Assembly (NCBI RefSeq): GCF_001889045.1
Contig: NZ_CP018155.1
Coordinates: 310,001-374,000, forward strand
Reading direction: 5' to 3'
Length of the DNA: 64,000 bases
DNA from: Tenacibaculum todarodis
Lineage (GTDB): Bacteria; Bacteroidota; Bacteroidia; Flavobacteriales; Flavobacteriaceae
Shown: one piece after another, positions 36,988-45,007 of the stretch
Layout: every line of letters begins with the position of its first letter
Numbering within the stretch: the stretch's first letter is position 1
The notes under the pieces: model-generated
What the model saw: only the letters and a program-made list of their open reading frames with translations
What the model was told of the DNA's origin: nothing
The model's database searches: none
Position numbers and translations under genes: made by a program

Positions 36988-38003
36988 TTATAGATTTAAT
37001 TTCAGATACAGTTACCAGACCATCAAAAGGAATGTTAGATGCAATGATGAACGCCAAAGTTGGCGATGATGTTTTTAAAAGTGATCCAACGGTAAATGAA
37101 TTGCAAGAAAAAGTTGCTAAATTATTCGGAATGGAAGATGCATTGTTTTTTCCTTCAGGAACTATGGCAAATCAAGCCGCAATTAAATTACATACGCAAC
37201 CAGGAGATAGAATGTTTTGTGATAAATGGGCACATGTTTATAATTATGAAGGTGGAGGAGCAGCGTTTAACGCAGGAGTTACATCACATTTAATTGATGG
37301 AAACAGAGGAATGTTTACTGCTGAACAATTAACATCTGCAGTTTCTGGAAGAGCCGATATCCATGTTCCATATAATAAATTAGTTTGTATAGAAAATACA
37401 ACAAATAAAGGAGGTGGAGCTTGTTGGGATTTTACTGAATTAGAGAAAATTCAGAAAGTATCAAAAGAAAATAATTTAGCTTTTCATTTAGATGGAGCAC
37501 GTTTATTTAATGCATTGGTTGCTAAAAATGAAACTCCAAAACAATATGGTGAGTTGTTTGATACCATTTCAATTTGTTTATCAAAAGGTTTAGGTGCACC
37601 AGTTGGTTCTATTTTAGTTGGAAGTAAAGAGCATATTGCAAAAGCACTTAGAATTAGAAAATTATTTGGAGGTGCAATGAGACAAGCTGGTTTTTTGACA
37701 GCAGCAGCAATTTACGCATTGGACAATAATGTAATGCGTTTAGCTGAAGATCATAAAAGAGCGAAAGAAATTGAACAAGTTTTAAATTCACTTTCTTATG
37801 TAAAAAATGTTGAGCCAGTAGAAACAAATATTGTAATCTTCTATGTAGATGATTCTATGGATGCAAATGATTTCATTTCAAAAATGAAAGACAAAAATAT
37901 TTTATTAACTCCAATGGGTGAAGGTAAAATACGAATTGTAACGCATTTAGATTATACGGATATAATGCACGAAAAATTATTGAAAGTTCTTAAAGAATTT
38001 TAA
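36984..38003 (+). CDS. ltaE: Low-specificity threonine aldolase
   Basis: A PLP enzyme that splits threonine or allo-threonine into glycine and acetaldehyde. 339 residues: N-terminal [21 protein letters not shown] loop, [10 protein letters not shown] with the PLP-contacting Asp, and the Schiff-base lysine Lys201 in [12 protein letters not shown]. The start overlaps the small membrane-protein stop (ATGA). The stop overlaps the stop of the convergent barrel gene by 4 bp. Confidence 0.94.
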   Translation: MIIDLISDTVTRPSKGMLDAMMNAKVGDDVFKSDPTVNELQEKVAKLFGMEDALFFPSGTMANQAAIKLHTQPGDRMFCDKWAHVYNYEGGGAAFNAGVTSHLIDGNRGMFTAEQLTSAVSGRADIHVPYNKLVCIENTTNKGGGACWDFTELEKIQKVSKENNLAFHLDGARLFNALVAKNETPKQYGELFDTISICLSKGLGAPVGSILVGSKEHIAKALRIRKLFGGAMRQAGFLTAAAIYALDNNVMRLAEDHKRAKEIEQVLNSLSYVKNVEPVETNIVIFYVDDSMDANDFISKMKDKNILLTPMGEGKIRIVTHLDYTDIMHEKLLKVLKEF

Positions 38004-38488
38004 AATAATACTCTAATAAAAGGTGTAAACCCATTTGCGTTTACACTTTTTGTGTCGTCATATAAAAGATCATACTGAACACCAAAAGTAACTTTGCCTG
38101 TTATGTAAGCTGCTCCAATGTTTAATGATGGATAGCTATAAGTATCATTAGTGGTTCCAAAACTTCTATCTACATAAGATTGCATTAACTCAGCAGAAAA
38201 CTCAATTTGTCGTATTGGTCTATACAAAGTAAGTACACTTGCAGAATAAACATTTGCATTAAAGTCTCCTCTTTTGTTATATAAATAACCTAATGTTGCT
38301 CCAATTGAAAATTCTTCATTAAAGTCATAAACTGCAGTAGGAGAAATTGAAATTGAAGTATTATTACTTCCAAAACTAAACCCAAAACCACCACCAAATC
38401 TAACATTATTAAAGAAAGAGTCTTCGTTTGATTGAGAGAAAGATGAAATAGAGAATACTAATAAACAGATTGTTAGTAAATGCTTCAT
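38000..38488 (-). CDS. Small outer-membrane beta-barrel protein
   Basis: 162 residues with a signal peptide ([19 protein letters not shown]). About eight amphipathic strands with alternating residues (for example [12 protein letters not shown] and [16 protein letters not shown]) end in the aromatic C-terminus FIRVLF, the usual sign of BAM-dependent barrels. No family-specific motif. It is the third gene of a sigma factor - membrane protein - barrel cluster with 13 bp to the gene before, which suggests it is made with, or is under control of, that sigma factor. Confidence 0.75.
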   Translation of the reverse strand: MKHLLTICLLVFSISSFSQSNEDSFFNNVRFGGGFGFSFGSNNTSISISPTAVYDFNEEFSIGATLGYLYNKRGDFNANVYSASVLTLYRPIRQIEFSAELMQSYVDRSFGTTNDTYSYPSLNIGAAYITGKVTFGVQYDLLYDDTKSVNANGFTPFIRVLF

Positions 38489-38501
38489 GAAGAAAATTAG
38501 T

Positions 38502-39116
38502 TTAATTTAATTCCGCTAATTTAGCTAATTCTTTATAATTACGGTTTAATTTACGTAATAATATTCCGTAGATTAATTGATAAACTCCATACATTAATCC
38601 TAGAAAAATTCCCGTAATCACGAATGAGACTCCTATTGTTTTCCAGATTTGCACAGTTGTAATAGTCTCAATTTTAAAATTTATTTTTGCTGATACAATA
38701 ATTGCAATTGAAAAAGCGACAAAAACAAGATTGAAAATCACATAATTTCTAACAGTTTTTCTAGTTTTTAATATTTTATGCATTAGTACTTTAGTAGAGT
38801 CTACAACTGAGATAGATTTATAGTTAAGATAAAATTGAATTAAAAAATAAATAACAACCACTAAACTTATAACCATGGAAATATTATAAAATGGAAGTAT
38901 TCCTATTTTTTCATATTCCTCAATTGATTTGGTGTTATCAACAAAAAAGTACATAGAATTTAAAACCACAAACTCCACAATCCCAATAATAAAAATCCAT
39001 TTTACAATAGATGATGAGCGTGCATGCGCCATCTTATATATATCAATTTGAGAAACTTTATCAGTTTCTTCGGGTTGATTATCCCAAGCTTTTTTATAAT
39101 TATCTAATACATCCAT
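38502..39116 (-). CDS. Four-helix membrane protein, likely partner of the ECF sigma factor
   Basis: 204 residues. A cytosolic N-terminus of about 36 residues (DNYKKAWDNQPE...) is followed by four membrane helices (about 37-60, 76-98, 122-143, 158-184). The start lies 2 bp after the sigma-factor gene, so the two are coupled. In Bacteroidota, ECF sigma genes are normally followed by a membrane anti-sigma factor. The N-terminal cytosolic segment could bind the sigma factor. No FecR, ZAS or RsiW-type domain is visible, so this is inference. Confidence 0.6.
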   Translation of the reverse strand: MDVLDNYKKAWDNQPEETDKVSQIDIYKMAHARSSSIVKWIFIIGIVEFVVLNSMYFFVDNTKSIEEYEKIGILPFYNISMVISLVVVIYFLIQFYLNYKSISVVDSTKVLMHKILKTRKTVRNYVIFNLVFVAFSIAIIVSAKINFKIETITTVQIWKTIGVSFVITGIFLGLMYGVYQLIYGILLRKLNRNYKELAKLAELN

Positions 39117-39118
39117 AA

Positions 39119-39613
39119 TTATGGGTTTAGTATTTTTTTTAACTTATCTTTTGCTCTGTTCATTTTAACTCGAGCGTTTACTTCAGAAATACCCAGTGTT
39201 ACTGCTATTTCTTTGTAAGGTTTGTCTTCTAAATACAAGAAAATTAATGCTTTATCTATATCTCCCATTTTTCTAATGGCAGTATATAAGGCCTTTAATT
39301 GTAATTCTTGTGTGTCATCGTAATCTTCACCTTTTATTTTATACGCAAAATCTTCAATGTCTTGAGTTTTTATTCTTCTTGTTGATTTTCGATACAACGA
39401 AATAGCTGTATTTAAAGCAACTCTATACATCCAAGTGCTAAATTTAGCTTCGCCACGAAACTTGGAGTAATTTTTCCAAAGTTGAATGGTTATTTCTTGA
39501 AACAAATCATTATGTGCGTGCTGGTTTGTCGTATAAATTCGGCAAACCTTATGCACAATATTCTGATTTTGTTCAAAGTCGGCTAAAAATTTTTGCTCTT
39601 GTTCGCTTTGCAC
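39119..39613 (-). CDS. ECF RNA polymerase sigma factor
   Basis: 164 residues with region 2 (DLFQEITIQLWKNYSKFRGE and FSTWMYRVALNTAISLYRK) and region 4 (ALIFLYLEDKPYKEIAVTLG, ISEVNARVKMNRAKDKLKK, a helix-turn-helix for the -35 element). It directs polymerase to a special promoter set, usually envelope-stress genes. First gene of the cluster sigma - four-helix protein - barrel. Its promoter region is shared with the divergent DUF2141/LytTR operon. Confidence 0.93.
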   Translation of the reverse strand: MQSEQEQKFLADFEQNQNIVHKVCRIYTTNQHAHNDLFQEITIQLWKNYSKFRGEAKFSTWMYRVALNTAISLYRKSTRRIKTQDIEDFAYKIKGEDYDDTQELQLKALYTAIRKMGDIDKALIFLYLEDKPYKEIAVTLGISEVNARVKMNRAKDKLKKILNP

Positions 39614-39649
39614 GTATTAGTTTAATTAGTTGATTGTAGATAAGTTGCT

Positions 39650-39657
39650 CAAAAGTA
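39650..39657 (-). promoter_or_regulatory. -7 promoter box for the ECF sigma gene
   Basis: TACTTTTG on the minus strand matches TAnnTTTG and lies 36 bp before the sigma ATG. No clear -33. Confidence 0.5.
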
Positions 39658-39697
39658 GAAATTGTTACATAAAAAATGAAGTTTATTTTAAATATTT

Positions 39698-39727
39698 ACA
39701 ATTCGGGGTATAAAAACGACAATTCGG
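39698..39727 (+). promoter_or_regulatory. Candidate LytTR-binding direct repeat upstream of the DUF2141/kinase operon
   Basis: ACAATTCGG at 39698-39706 and again at 39719-39727, with a 12-bp spacer (21 bp start to start, two helix turns). LytTR-domain regulators (AgrA, AlgR, ComE and others) bind pairs of about 9-bp direct repeats with 12-13-bp spacers. The second repeat ends 33 bp before the -7 box at 39761. The same layout with the same core stands before the second kinase operon (43508-43537). Confidence 0.75.
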
Positions 39728-39760
39728 TAAGGTTAAGTTTTAAAAACTAGACTTCAGTTG

Positions 39761-39768
39761 CATATTTG
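39761..39768 (+). promoter_or_regulatory. -7 promoter box for the DUF2141/2TM/LytTR operon
   Basis: CATATTTG, one mismatch from TAnnTTTG. TTTT lies at the -33 position (39738-39741), a poor match, as expected for an activator-dependent promoter. 29 bases separate it from the ATG at 39798. Confidence 0.5.
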
Positions 39769-39797
39769 TATCATAATTAACCACTAAAACAAAAATT

Positions 39798-40211
39798 ATG
39801 AAAACAATTGTAACTATCGCAACATTAGCTTTATTATTTGTATTTAATACTTTAGAAGCTCAAAACAAAACAATAACAGTGTCTATAGAAAATGTAACTT
39901 CAGATGATGGCAAAGTAGGTTTTGCTTTATATACGAAAGATAATTTTATGGGAAAACCTGTTCAAGGTACTGAAGGAAAAATTAAAGATGGTAAAACGAG
40001 CGTAGTTTTTGAAAACGTAACTCCTGGAGAATATGCAATTATTTGTTACCATGACAAAAACAACAATAATAAATTAGACTTTGCTACAAATAGAATGCCT
40101 TTAGAAGATTTTGGAGCATCAAATAATAATATGTCTTTTGGTCCACCACAATTTGAAGACGCAAAGTTTGCCGTTTCTGATAAAAATGTATCTTTAGAAA
40201 TCAAATTTTAA
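39798..40211 (+). CDS. DUF2141 family secreted protein
   Basis: 137 residues with a signal peptide (MKTIVTIATLALLFVFNTLEAQ). The rest is one DUF2141 domain: VSIENVTSDDGKVGFALY, then TPGEYAIICYHDKNNNNKLD, where the Asp/Asn-rich loop resembles a calcium-binding site, and ending in a beta strand. Immunoglobulin-like beta-sandwich is the likely fold. Function is unknown. It ends 23 bp before the histidine-kinase gene and shares its promoter with LytTR-type repeats, so it may be the sensed or regulated envelope component (inference). Confidence 0.85.
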   Translation: MKTIVTIATLALLFVFNTLEAQNKTITVSIENVTSDDGKVGFALYTKDNFMGKPVQGTEGKIKDGKTSVVFENVTPGEYAIICYHDKNNNNKLDFATNRMPLEDFGASNNNMSFGPPQFEDAKFAVSDKNVSLEIKF

Positions 40212-40234
40212 TAATTCAGTAAATAAAAAAACGA

Positions 40235-41590
40235 ATGAAATCACCTGCTTCAAATTCTTTTAAAAGTTTAAAAAGTGACATTTGGATTTGTTTAAAACTA
40301 ACCATTGCCTTTGGTGTCTTATTTATAATTATAAATCAACAATTTACTTTAAAGGGAGCAGGTTATACGTTTTTAATTTCCGCAATGTATTCTTTTATTT
40401 TAGGATTAGGAAATGGAATAATTAACGATTATTTAAATACAAAGTGGAACTGGGTTACTCAGACAAATCAAAGAGTTTTGTCTGGAGTTATTGCCACAAT
40501 AATTTATACAGTAATAGCAGTTTTATTAATTCATTATGTGCAATATATAGTAATGTTTGGGTATGATCCTGCTAACTTTTTTAAAGGATATTTAGTTTGG
40601 GTACATCTTTTTGCAATTATTATTTCGTTAGGAATTGCTACTTTTTTTCATGCAAGAGGTTTTATGGTAAACTGGAAAGCTGCCATGGCACAAGAAAATA
40701 CACAACAACAATTTGTTGCTAAAACAGAAACAGCAAAGTTTGAGACTTTAAAGAATCAATTAGATCCACATTTTTTATTCAACAGTTTAAATGTTTTAAC
40801 CTCTTTAATTGGAGAAAACCCTGCGCAAGCAGAAAAATTTACCACAAAACTATCTAAAGTTTATAGATATGTTTTAGAGCAAAGAAATAAAGATTTAACA
40901 CCTTTGGCGGAAGAATTAAAGTTTGCTAAAGCGTACATGGAACTATTATCAATGCGATTTGAAGATGCTGTTGAGTTTAATATTCCGTCTGAAGTAAGTA
41001 GTGATAGTTTAAAAATTGTGCCGCTATCATTACAATTATTATTAGAAAATGCAGTGAAGCATAATGTGGTTTCTTCAGCAAAGCCATTAAAAATTTCAAT
41101 TACTGAAGAAAACGGTTTTTTAAAAGTTACCAATAATGTAAATCCGAAGGAAGCCATTGGTAAAAGCACAAAAGTTGGTTTGCAAAATATTGCGGATCGC
41201 TATGGTTTAATTACCGATAGATCGGTAGAAATAACAAATAATAAAAGAACATTTACGGTAAGTTTACCCTTACTAACACAAATAAATAGCATTATGAGAA
41301 CATCAGAAGATTACGAAAATAGTAAATATGTACGTGCCGTAGAACGTGTTGAAAAAATGAAAGAATTTTATCAAAATTTGGTTACATATTTAGTAATGAT
41401 ACCAGTTTTTATTTTTATTAATTTACGTTTTGTACCACAATTTCATTGGTTTTGGTTTCCAATTTTTGGTTGGGGAATTGGAGTGCTTTTCCATGGATTA
41501 GAAGCATATAATTATAGTGTTTTTATGGGCAAAGATTGGGAAAGTAAAAAGATAAAAGAATTAATGGATAACGATAAAAATAACTATTAA
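40235..41590 (+). CDS. LytS-type histidine kinase fused to a C-terminal 2TM domain
   Basis: 451 residues. Four membrane helices (about 17-150) come first, then a cytosolic His_kinase domain with the phospho-accepting His179 in LDPHFLFNSLN, a HATPase region with QLLLENAVKHN and VGLQNIADRYGL, and finally a 2TM domain (about 360-451). The 2TM domain has the pattern YVRAVERVEKMKEFY, FGWGIGVLFHGLEAY and DWESKKIKELM. Most LytS-type kinases end after the ATPase domain, so the tail is an added second membrane module. The next three genes encode the same 2TM domain alone, and a LytTR regulator gene follows: a self-contained signalling operon. Confidence 0.92.
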   Translation: MKSPASNSFKSLKSDIWICLKLTIAFGVLFIIINQQFTLKGAGYTFLISAMYSFILGLGNGIINDYLNTKWNWVTQTNQRVLSGVIATIIYTVIAVLLIHYVQYIVMFGYDPANFFKGYLVWVHLFAIIISLGIATFFHARGFMVNWKAAMAQENTQQQFVAKTETAKFETLKNQLDPHFLFNSLNVLTSLIGENPAQAEKFTTKLSKVYRYVLEQRNKDLTPLAEELKFAKAYMELLSMRFEDAVEFNIPSEVSSDSLKIVPLSLQLLLENAVKHNVVSSAKPLKISITEENGFLKVTNNVNPKEAIGKSTKVGLQNIADRYGLITDRSVEITNNKRTFTVSLPLLTQINSIMRTSEDYENSKYVRAVERVEKMKEFYQNLVTYLVMIPVFIFINLRFVPQFHWFWFPIFGWGIGVLFHGLEAYNYSVFMGKDWESKKIKELMDNDKNNY

Positions 41591-41591
41591 G

Positions 41592-41888
41592 ATGAGCGCT
41601 AATTTAAAAAAAGAAGAAAGCTACTTAAAAGCTAAAAAGAAAGTAAAGGACATAAAAGGATTCTATATTCATTTAACGGTTAATATAGTTTCTATTGCAA
41701 TAATTGTAACCGTTAATTTATTATTTTCTCCTGGTTATCATTGGTTTTGGTATGCGGTGTTTGGGATAACAATTGCCCAATTAATACACGCTGTAGTTGT
41801 ATTTGGATTCCCAAATTATGGTTTAGATAAAGATTGGGAAGAGAAAAAAATAAAAGAATTAATGGACAACGATTTAAAAAACAAATAA
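41592..41888 (+). CDS. 2TM domain protein 1
   Basis: 98 residues, the 2TM family alone: a charged N-terminal helix (SYLKAKKKVKDIKGFYIHL), two membrane helices (about 30-50 and 58-80) and the C-terminal motif DWEEKKIKELMDND. It starts one base after the kinase stop. It most resembles the fused 2TM tail of the kinase (both have HWFW between the helices and end in LMDND). Both ends should face the cytosol. Function unknown. Confidence 0.88.
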   Translation: MSANLKKEESYLKAKKKVKDIKGFYIHLTVNIVSIAIIVTVNLLFSPGYHWFWYAVFGITIAQLIHAVVVFGFPNYGLDKDWEEKKIKELMDNDLKNK

Positions 41889-41889
41889 G

Positions 41890-42252
41890 ATGGAATCAAA
41901 TTATTTAGAAGAGCAACGTTATATAAAAGCAAAGAAACGCGTAGATAATATTAAAGGTTTCTATGTACATTTATTAGTATATGTATTGGTAAATATCTTT
42001 ATTACTGGTGTAATTATTTTCGGATTAACACATGATGAAGATTTAACTTTTACCGAAGCAATAACGCATCCTGGAGCTTATATGACTTGGTTGGGTTGGG
42101 GAATTGGAGTTTTCTTTCATTGGTTAGGCGTTTTTGGTTTTCCTTCAGTAATTTCTAAAGATTGGGAAGAACGAAAAATCAAGGAATTAATGGGAGAAGA
42201 TGAAGAGAAGTCTAATAAATATTTAAAGAAATATGATGAGGAAAATAGATAA
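41890..42252 (+). CDS. 2TM domain protein 2
   Basis: 120 residues. Same plan as its neighbours: YIKAKKRVDNIKGFYVHL, two helices with a longer 20-residue acidic loop between them (HDEDLTFTEAITHPGAY), GWGIGVFFHWLGVFG, and SKDWEERKIKELMGED, then an extra lysine/glutamate tail. It starts one base after the previous stop, and its last 20 bp overlap the next gene in another frame. Confidence 0.88.
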   Translation: MESNYLEEQRYIKAKKRVDNIKGFYVHLLVYVLVNIFITGVIIFGLTHDEDLTFTEAITHPGAYMTWLGWGIGVFFHWLGVFGFPSVISKDWEERKIKELMGEDEEKSNKYLKKYDEENR

Positions 42253-42556
42253 TAGAAACGATAGTCAAAAATACATTCGTGCTAAAAAACGGATTGAAGA
42301 CATTAAAAGTTTTTATAAACATCTTTCTTTTTATTTAATAATAAACCTGTTTTTTATAATTAGAAGAATTTATAAAGACATACAATATGGCGATTCTGTT
42401 TTTGAAGCCTTTACAGATTTAGATAATTATAGGTTCTTTTTTTGGTGGGGAATTGTCTTAATTTTTCATGCCGTTGGAACCTTCGGAATTCCTAATTTAT
42501 TTAGCAAAGATTGGGAAGAGCGAAAAATTAAAGAATATATGAACAACAATCGTTAA
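42233..42556 (+). CDS. 2TM domain protein 3
   Basis: 107 residues (ATGATG: the second ATG at 42236 is equally possible). Pattern YIRAKKRIEDIKSFYKHL, two helices, FFFWWGIVLIFHAVGTFG and SKDWEERKIKEYM. It overlaps 2TM protein 2 by 20 bp. The graded similarity of proteins 1, 2 and 3 suggests successive tandem duplication from the kinase tail or the reverse. Confidence 0.87.
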   Translation: MMRKIDNRNDSQKYIRAKKRIEDIKSFYKHLSFYLIINLFFIIRRIYKDIQYGDSVFEAFTDLDNYRFFFWWGIVLIFHAVGTFGIPNLFSKDWEERKIKEYMNNNR

Positions 42557-42590
42557 ATTTGAACAGTAACTTTTTATAGTATTTTAAAAG

Positions 42591-43346
42591 ATGAAAATAA
42601 TTATTATTGAAGACGAAAAACCTGCTGCAAGAAGACTTGGACGCATGTTAGCGGAACTTAATTTAGAAGCACAACAAATGTTACATTCTGTTGAAGAGTC
42701 TATCAATTGGTTTCAAAATAATGAGCATCCAGATTTAATATTTTTAGATATTCAACTTTCAGACGGATTATCATTCGAGATTTTTGAAGAAGTAGAAGTG
42801 AAGTCGGCAATAATATTTACAACAGCGTATGATGAATATGCGTTAAAAGCTTTTAAATTAAATTCAATAGATTATTTATTAAAACCAATTGACGAAGACG
42901 AATTAAAAATTGCAGTAGATAAGTTTAAAGAAAATCAGCCAACCCAAACCAATTTACAAGTTAATATAGATGATATTAGAAAGTTGTTGGTAAATCCGGT
43001 TGATAGAAAATTCAAAAAACGTTTTACTATAAAAGTTGGTCAACACCTTAAAATTATTCCTACAGATGAAATTGAATGCTTTTATTCAGAAAATAAAGCA
43101 ACCTATATTCATACTTCAACTAACAGAAATTATTTAATAGATAATTCTTTAGAACATTGGCAAGACGAATTAAATCCAGATCAGTTTTTTAGAGTAAACC
43201 GTACTTTTATTGTGCATATAAATGCAATAAAAGATATAGTTTCCTACACAAATTCTCGTTTACAAATAAAGTTGAATTCTTATAATGAATCTGAAATTAT
43301 TGTAAGTAGAGAACGTGTAAAAGACTTTAAAAATTGGATTGATTAA
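42591..43346 (+). CDS. LytTR response regulator A
   Basis: 251 residues. Receiver domain with the acidic pocket IIEDE, phospho-accepting Asp53 (IFLDIQLSDG), Thr/Ala in FTTAYDEYA and Lys in LLKPID. A linker and LytTR DNA-binding domain (about 143-251) follow, with the RVNRTFIVHINAI motif. It is the output of the kinase encoded four genes upstream. The last 176 bp (43171-43346) are identical, base for base, to the end of regulator B, although the first 190 residues are only moderately similar. Confidence 0.95.
   Translation: MKIIIIEDEKPAARRLGRMLAELNLEAQQMLHSVEESINWFQNNEHPDLIFLDIQLSDGLSFEIFEEVEVKSAIIFTTAYDEYALKAFKLNSIDYLLKPIDEDELKIAVDKFKENQPTQTNLQVNIDDIRKLLVNPVDRKFKKRFTIKVGQHLKIIPTDEIECFYSENKATYIHTSTNRNYLIDNSLEHWQDELNPDQFFRVNRTFIVHINAIKDIVSYTNSRLQIKLNSYNESEIIVSRERVKDFKNWID
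43171..43346 (+). repeat. 176-bp exact duplicate, copy 1 (3' end of regulator A)
   Basis: Identical to 45569-45744 at all 176 positions including third codon positions and the stop codon. Similarity drops sharply just upstream and ends right after the TAA. It encodes the last 57 residues plus part of a leucine codon. Confidence 0.97.
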
Positions 43347-43454
43347 GCTGTCACCTTTGTTTTTCAGACATTTCCCCAAAGCGGGAAAAATGAGTTTGTT
43401 TGCGCAATTAAAAACTTAGTTTTAAGGTTTCAAAGTCACAAAAATTGCAGAGTC

Positions 43455-43500
43455 TGTCACTTAGAGTAAATTTTGAAGCATGAAAAATTTGTATCGAGAA
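43455..43500 (-). repeat. Dispersed hairpin repeat (family C), reverse copy
   Basis: On the minus strand it reads TTCTCGATACAAATTT... and ends CTCTAAGTGACA, a diverged copy of the 525-570 element. A GCGGGAAA palindrome is nearby in both places. Confidence 0.5.
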
Positions 43501-43507
43501 GTTTTTT

Positions 43508-43537
43508 ACAATTCACTTACATAAAATAACAATTCAC
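43508..43537 (+). promoter_or_regulatory. Candidate LytTR-binding direct repeat upstream of the second kinase operon
   Basis: ACAATTCAC at 43508-43516 and 43529-43537, spacer 12 bp. The core ACAATTC, spacing and distance (33 bp) to the following CATTTTTG box are the same as at 39698-39727, while the DNA between is unrelated. This points to functional constraint rather than recent copying. Confidence 0.75.
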
Positions 43538-43570
43538 TATATTTCTTTTTTTATTGAAGATGATAAGTTT

Positions 43571-43578
43571 CATTTTTG
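43571..43578 (+). promoter_or_regulatory. -7 promoter box for the second kinase operon
   Basis: CATTTTTG, 33 bp past the direct repeat and 16 bp before the kinase ATG. TTTT occupies the -33 position, as in the first operon. Confidence 0.5.
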
Positions 43579-43594
43579 ATGAAAATTAGAAATT

Positions 43595-45007
43595 ATGAAG
43601 AAAATTGTGTCGTCTTTAAAAAAATCATTGTTATTTGTATTGGTAATGCATTTATTGCTTTTTACAGTTTTGTCCTTAACAAATGACTTAAATAGAGAAA
43701 ACTTAAAAGCAGTTCCTTTAATTTTTTCACTATTTTTTATTCCTTCGTTTTTATCTTTTTTAACATTTAACGAAGAGAAAACAAAAATTTCAGACATTTT
43801 AAAACCCTCAATCTTGTCTTTTTTTCTTTTATATTTATTTTCAATCGTTTTTTTTAGAGTGTTAAATAATGGTAATGATTATTCTTTTTTTGAATTTCCT
43901 ATTATATTTATTGGATTAATTGCCATTTTTGTATTTATAATTTTTACAATAGCGCAAAGAATACAGGTAAATTCTAAAAGAATTCGTTACTATAATTTTA
44001 AAGAATTAAAATATTCTTTTTTAAAGTTGTTTTTAATTTCACTTTCTGGAGTTATTCTATATACTTTAATGATGGTTGCAAGTCAATTTTATTTTAATCA
44101 GGTGATTATGTTACTCTATAAGTTTTTACCAATAGGTTTCATTTCATCCTTAATAAGTATTCATTTTTTTAATTATATTTTTTCAAAATATGAACAACAA
44201 AATAGAACTTATTATGTTGCTGTATATTATATAATAGCTATTTCTGTATTAGTTTTTTGGGTAATAATATCATTTAATAACTTCAGAATTGTAAAAGATG
44301 GTCTTGGAGCTGCTCTTGATAGAGCTTTTTTATTTCCAACAATACTTATATACACTCCTTTTTTCTTATATACATTAATTGCAACTCATTTATATTTTTT
44401 AAGCATTATTAGTAAACAAGAAAAACAATTTTTAAAACAAGAATCGTTATCAAATCAACTCAATTATCAGCAATTAAAAAACCAATTAAGCCCACATTTT
44501 TTGTTTAATAATATTAATGTTTTAACCAGTTTGATTGAGGAAAATCCTAAAAAAGCAGTTTCATTTTCAGAAAAACTATCTAATATTTACAGATACTTTT
44601 TAGAACAAGAAAAACAAGATGTGGTTTTGTTGAATGATGAAATTAATTTTGCAAAAGATTATCTACACTTATTAAAAAATAGATTTGAAAGTGGATTAAA
44701 TTTTTCTTTTGATGTAAATCTAAGTGCCGAAAAATATATTGTTAGCACAACGTTGCAGCAAGTTTTAGAAAATGTTGTAAAGCATAATGAAGTAAGCCAA
44801 AACAATCCAGTTGATATTTTAATTTCTAAAAAAGATGATTATTTAGAAATTACCAACAATAAAAACAAAAAAGTTACTTTAGAAACTACTTCTAAAAAAG
44901 GTATAGAAAATATTAAAAAACGCTATTCTTTTTTTACTGAAAAACAACTTATAATTAAAGAAGATGATAGAAACTTTACAATTAATTTACCACTATTAGA
45001 AAAATGA
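43595..45007 (+). CDS. LytS-type histidine kinase with eight membrane helices
   Basis: 470 residues. About eight hydrophobic segments fill residues 11-275. The His_kinase domain has His301 in LSPHFLFNNIN, and the ATPase part has LQQVLENVVKHNEV and KGIENIKKRY. It is a paralogue of the kinase at 40235 in its catalytic half, but the sensor half is unrelated and no 2TM tail is present. Its last 4 bp overlap regulator B (ATGA), so the pair is coupled. It is preceded by the second LytTR-type direct repeat. Confidence 0.92.
   Translation: MKKIVSSLKKSLLFVLVMHLLLFTVLSLTNDLNRENLKAVPLIFSLFFIPSFLSFLTFNEEKTKISDILKPSILSFFLLYLFSIVFFRVLNNGNDYSFFEFPIIFIGLIAIFVFIIFTIAQRIQVNSKRIRYYNFKELKYSFLKLFLISLSGVILYTLMMVASQFYFNQVIMLLYKFLPIGFISSLISIHFFNYIFSKYEQQNRTYYVAVYYIIAISVLVFWVIISFNNFRIVKDGLGAALDRAFLFPTILIYTPFFLYTLIATHLYFLSIISKQEKQFLKQESLSNQLNYQQLKNQLSPHFLFNNINVLTSLIEENPKKAVSFSEKLSNIYRYFLEQEKQDVVLLNDEINFAKDYLHLLKNRFESGLNFSFDVNLSAEKYIVSTTLQQVLENVVKHNEVSQNNPVDILISKKDDYLEITNNKNKKVTLETTSKKGIENIKKRYSFFTEKQLIIKEDDRNFTINLPLLEK

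Larger units (their letters stand above)
43347..43594. other. Gap between the two signalling operons with decayed repeats
   Basis: About 250 bp without a gene. It holds a small palindrome (TTTCCCCAAAGCGGGAAA, about 43371-43388), a reverse copy of family C repeat (43455-43500), the second LytTR-type direct repeat and a -7 box. Confidence 0.6.
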
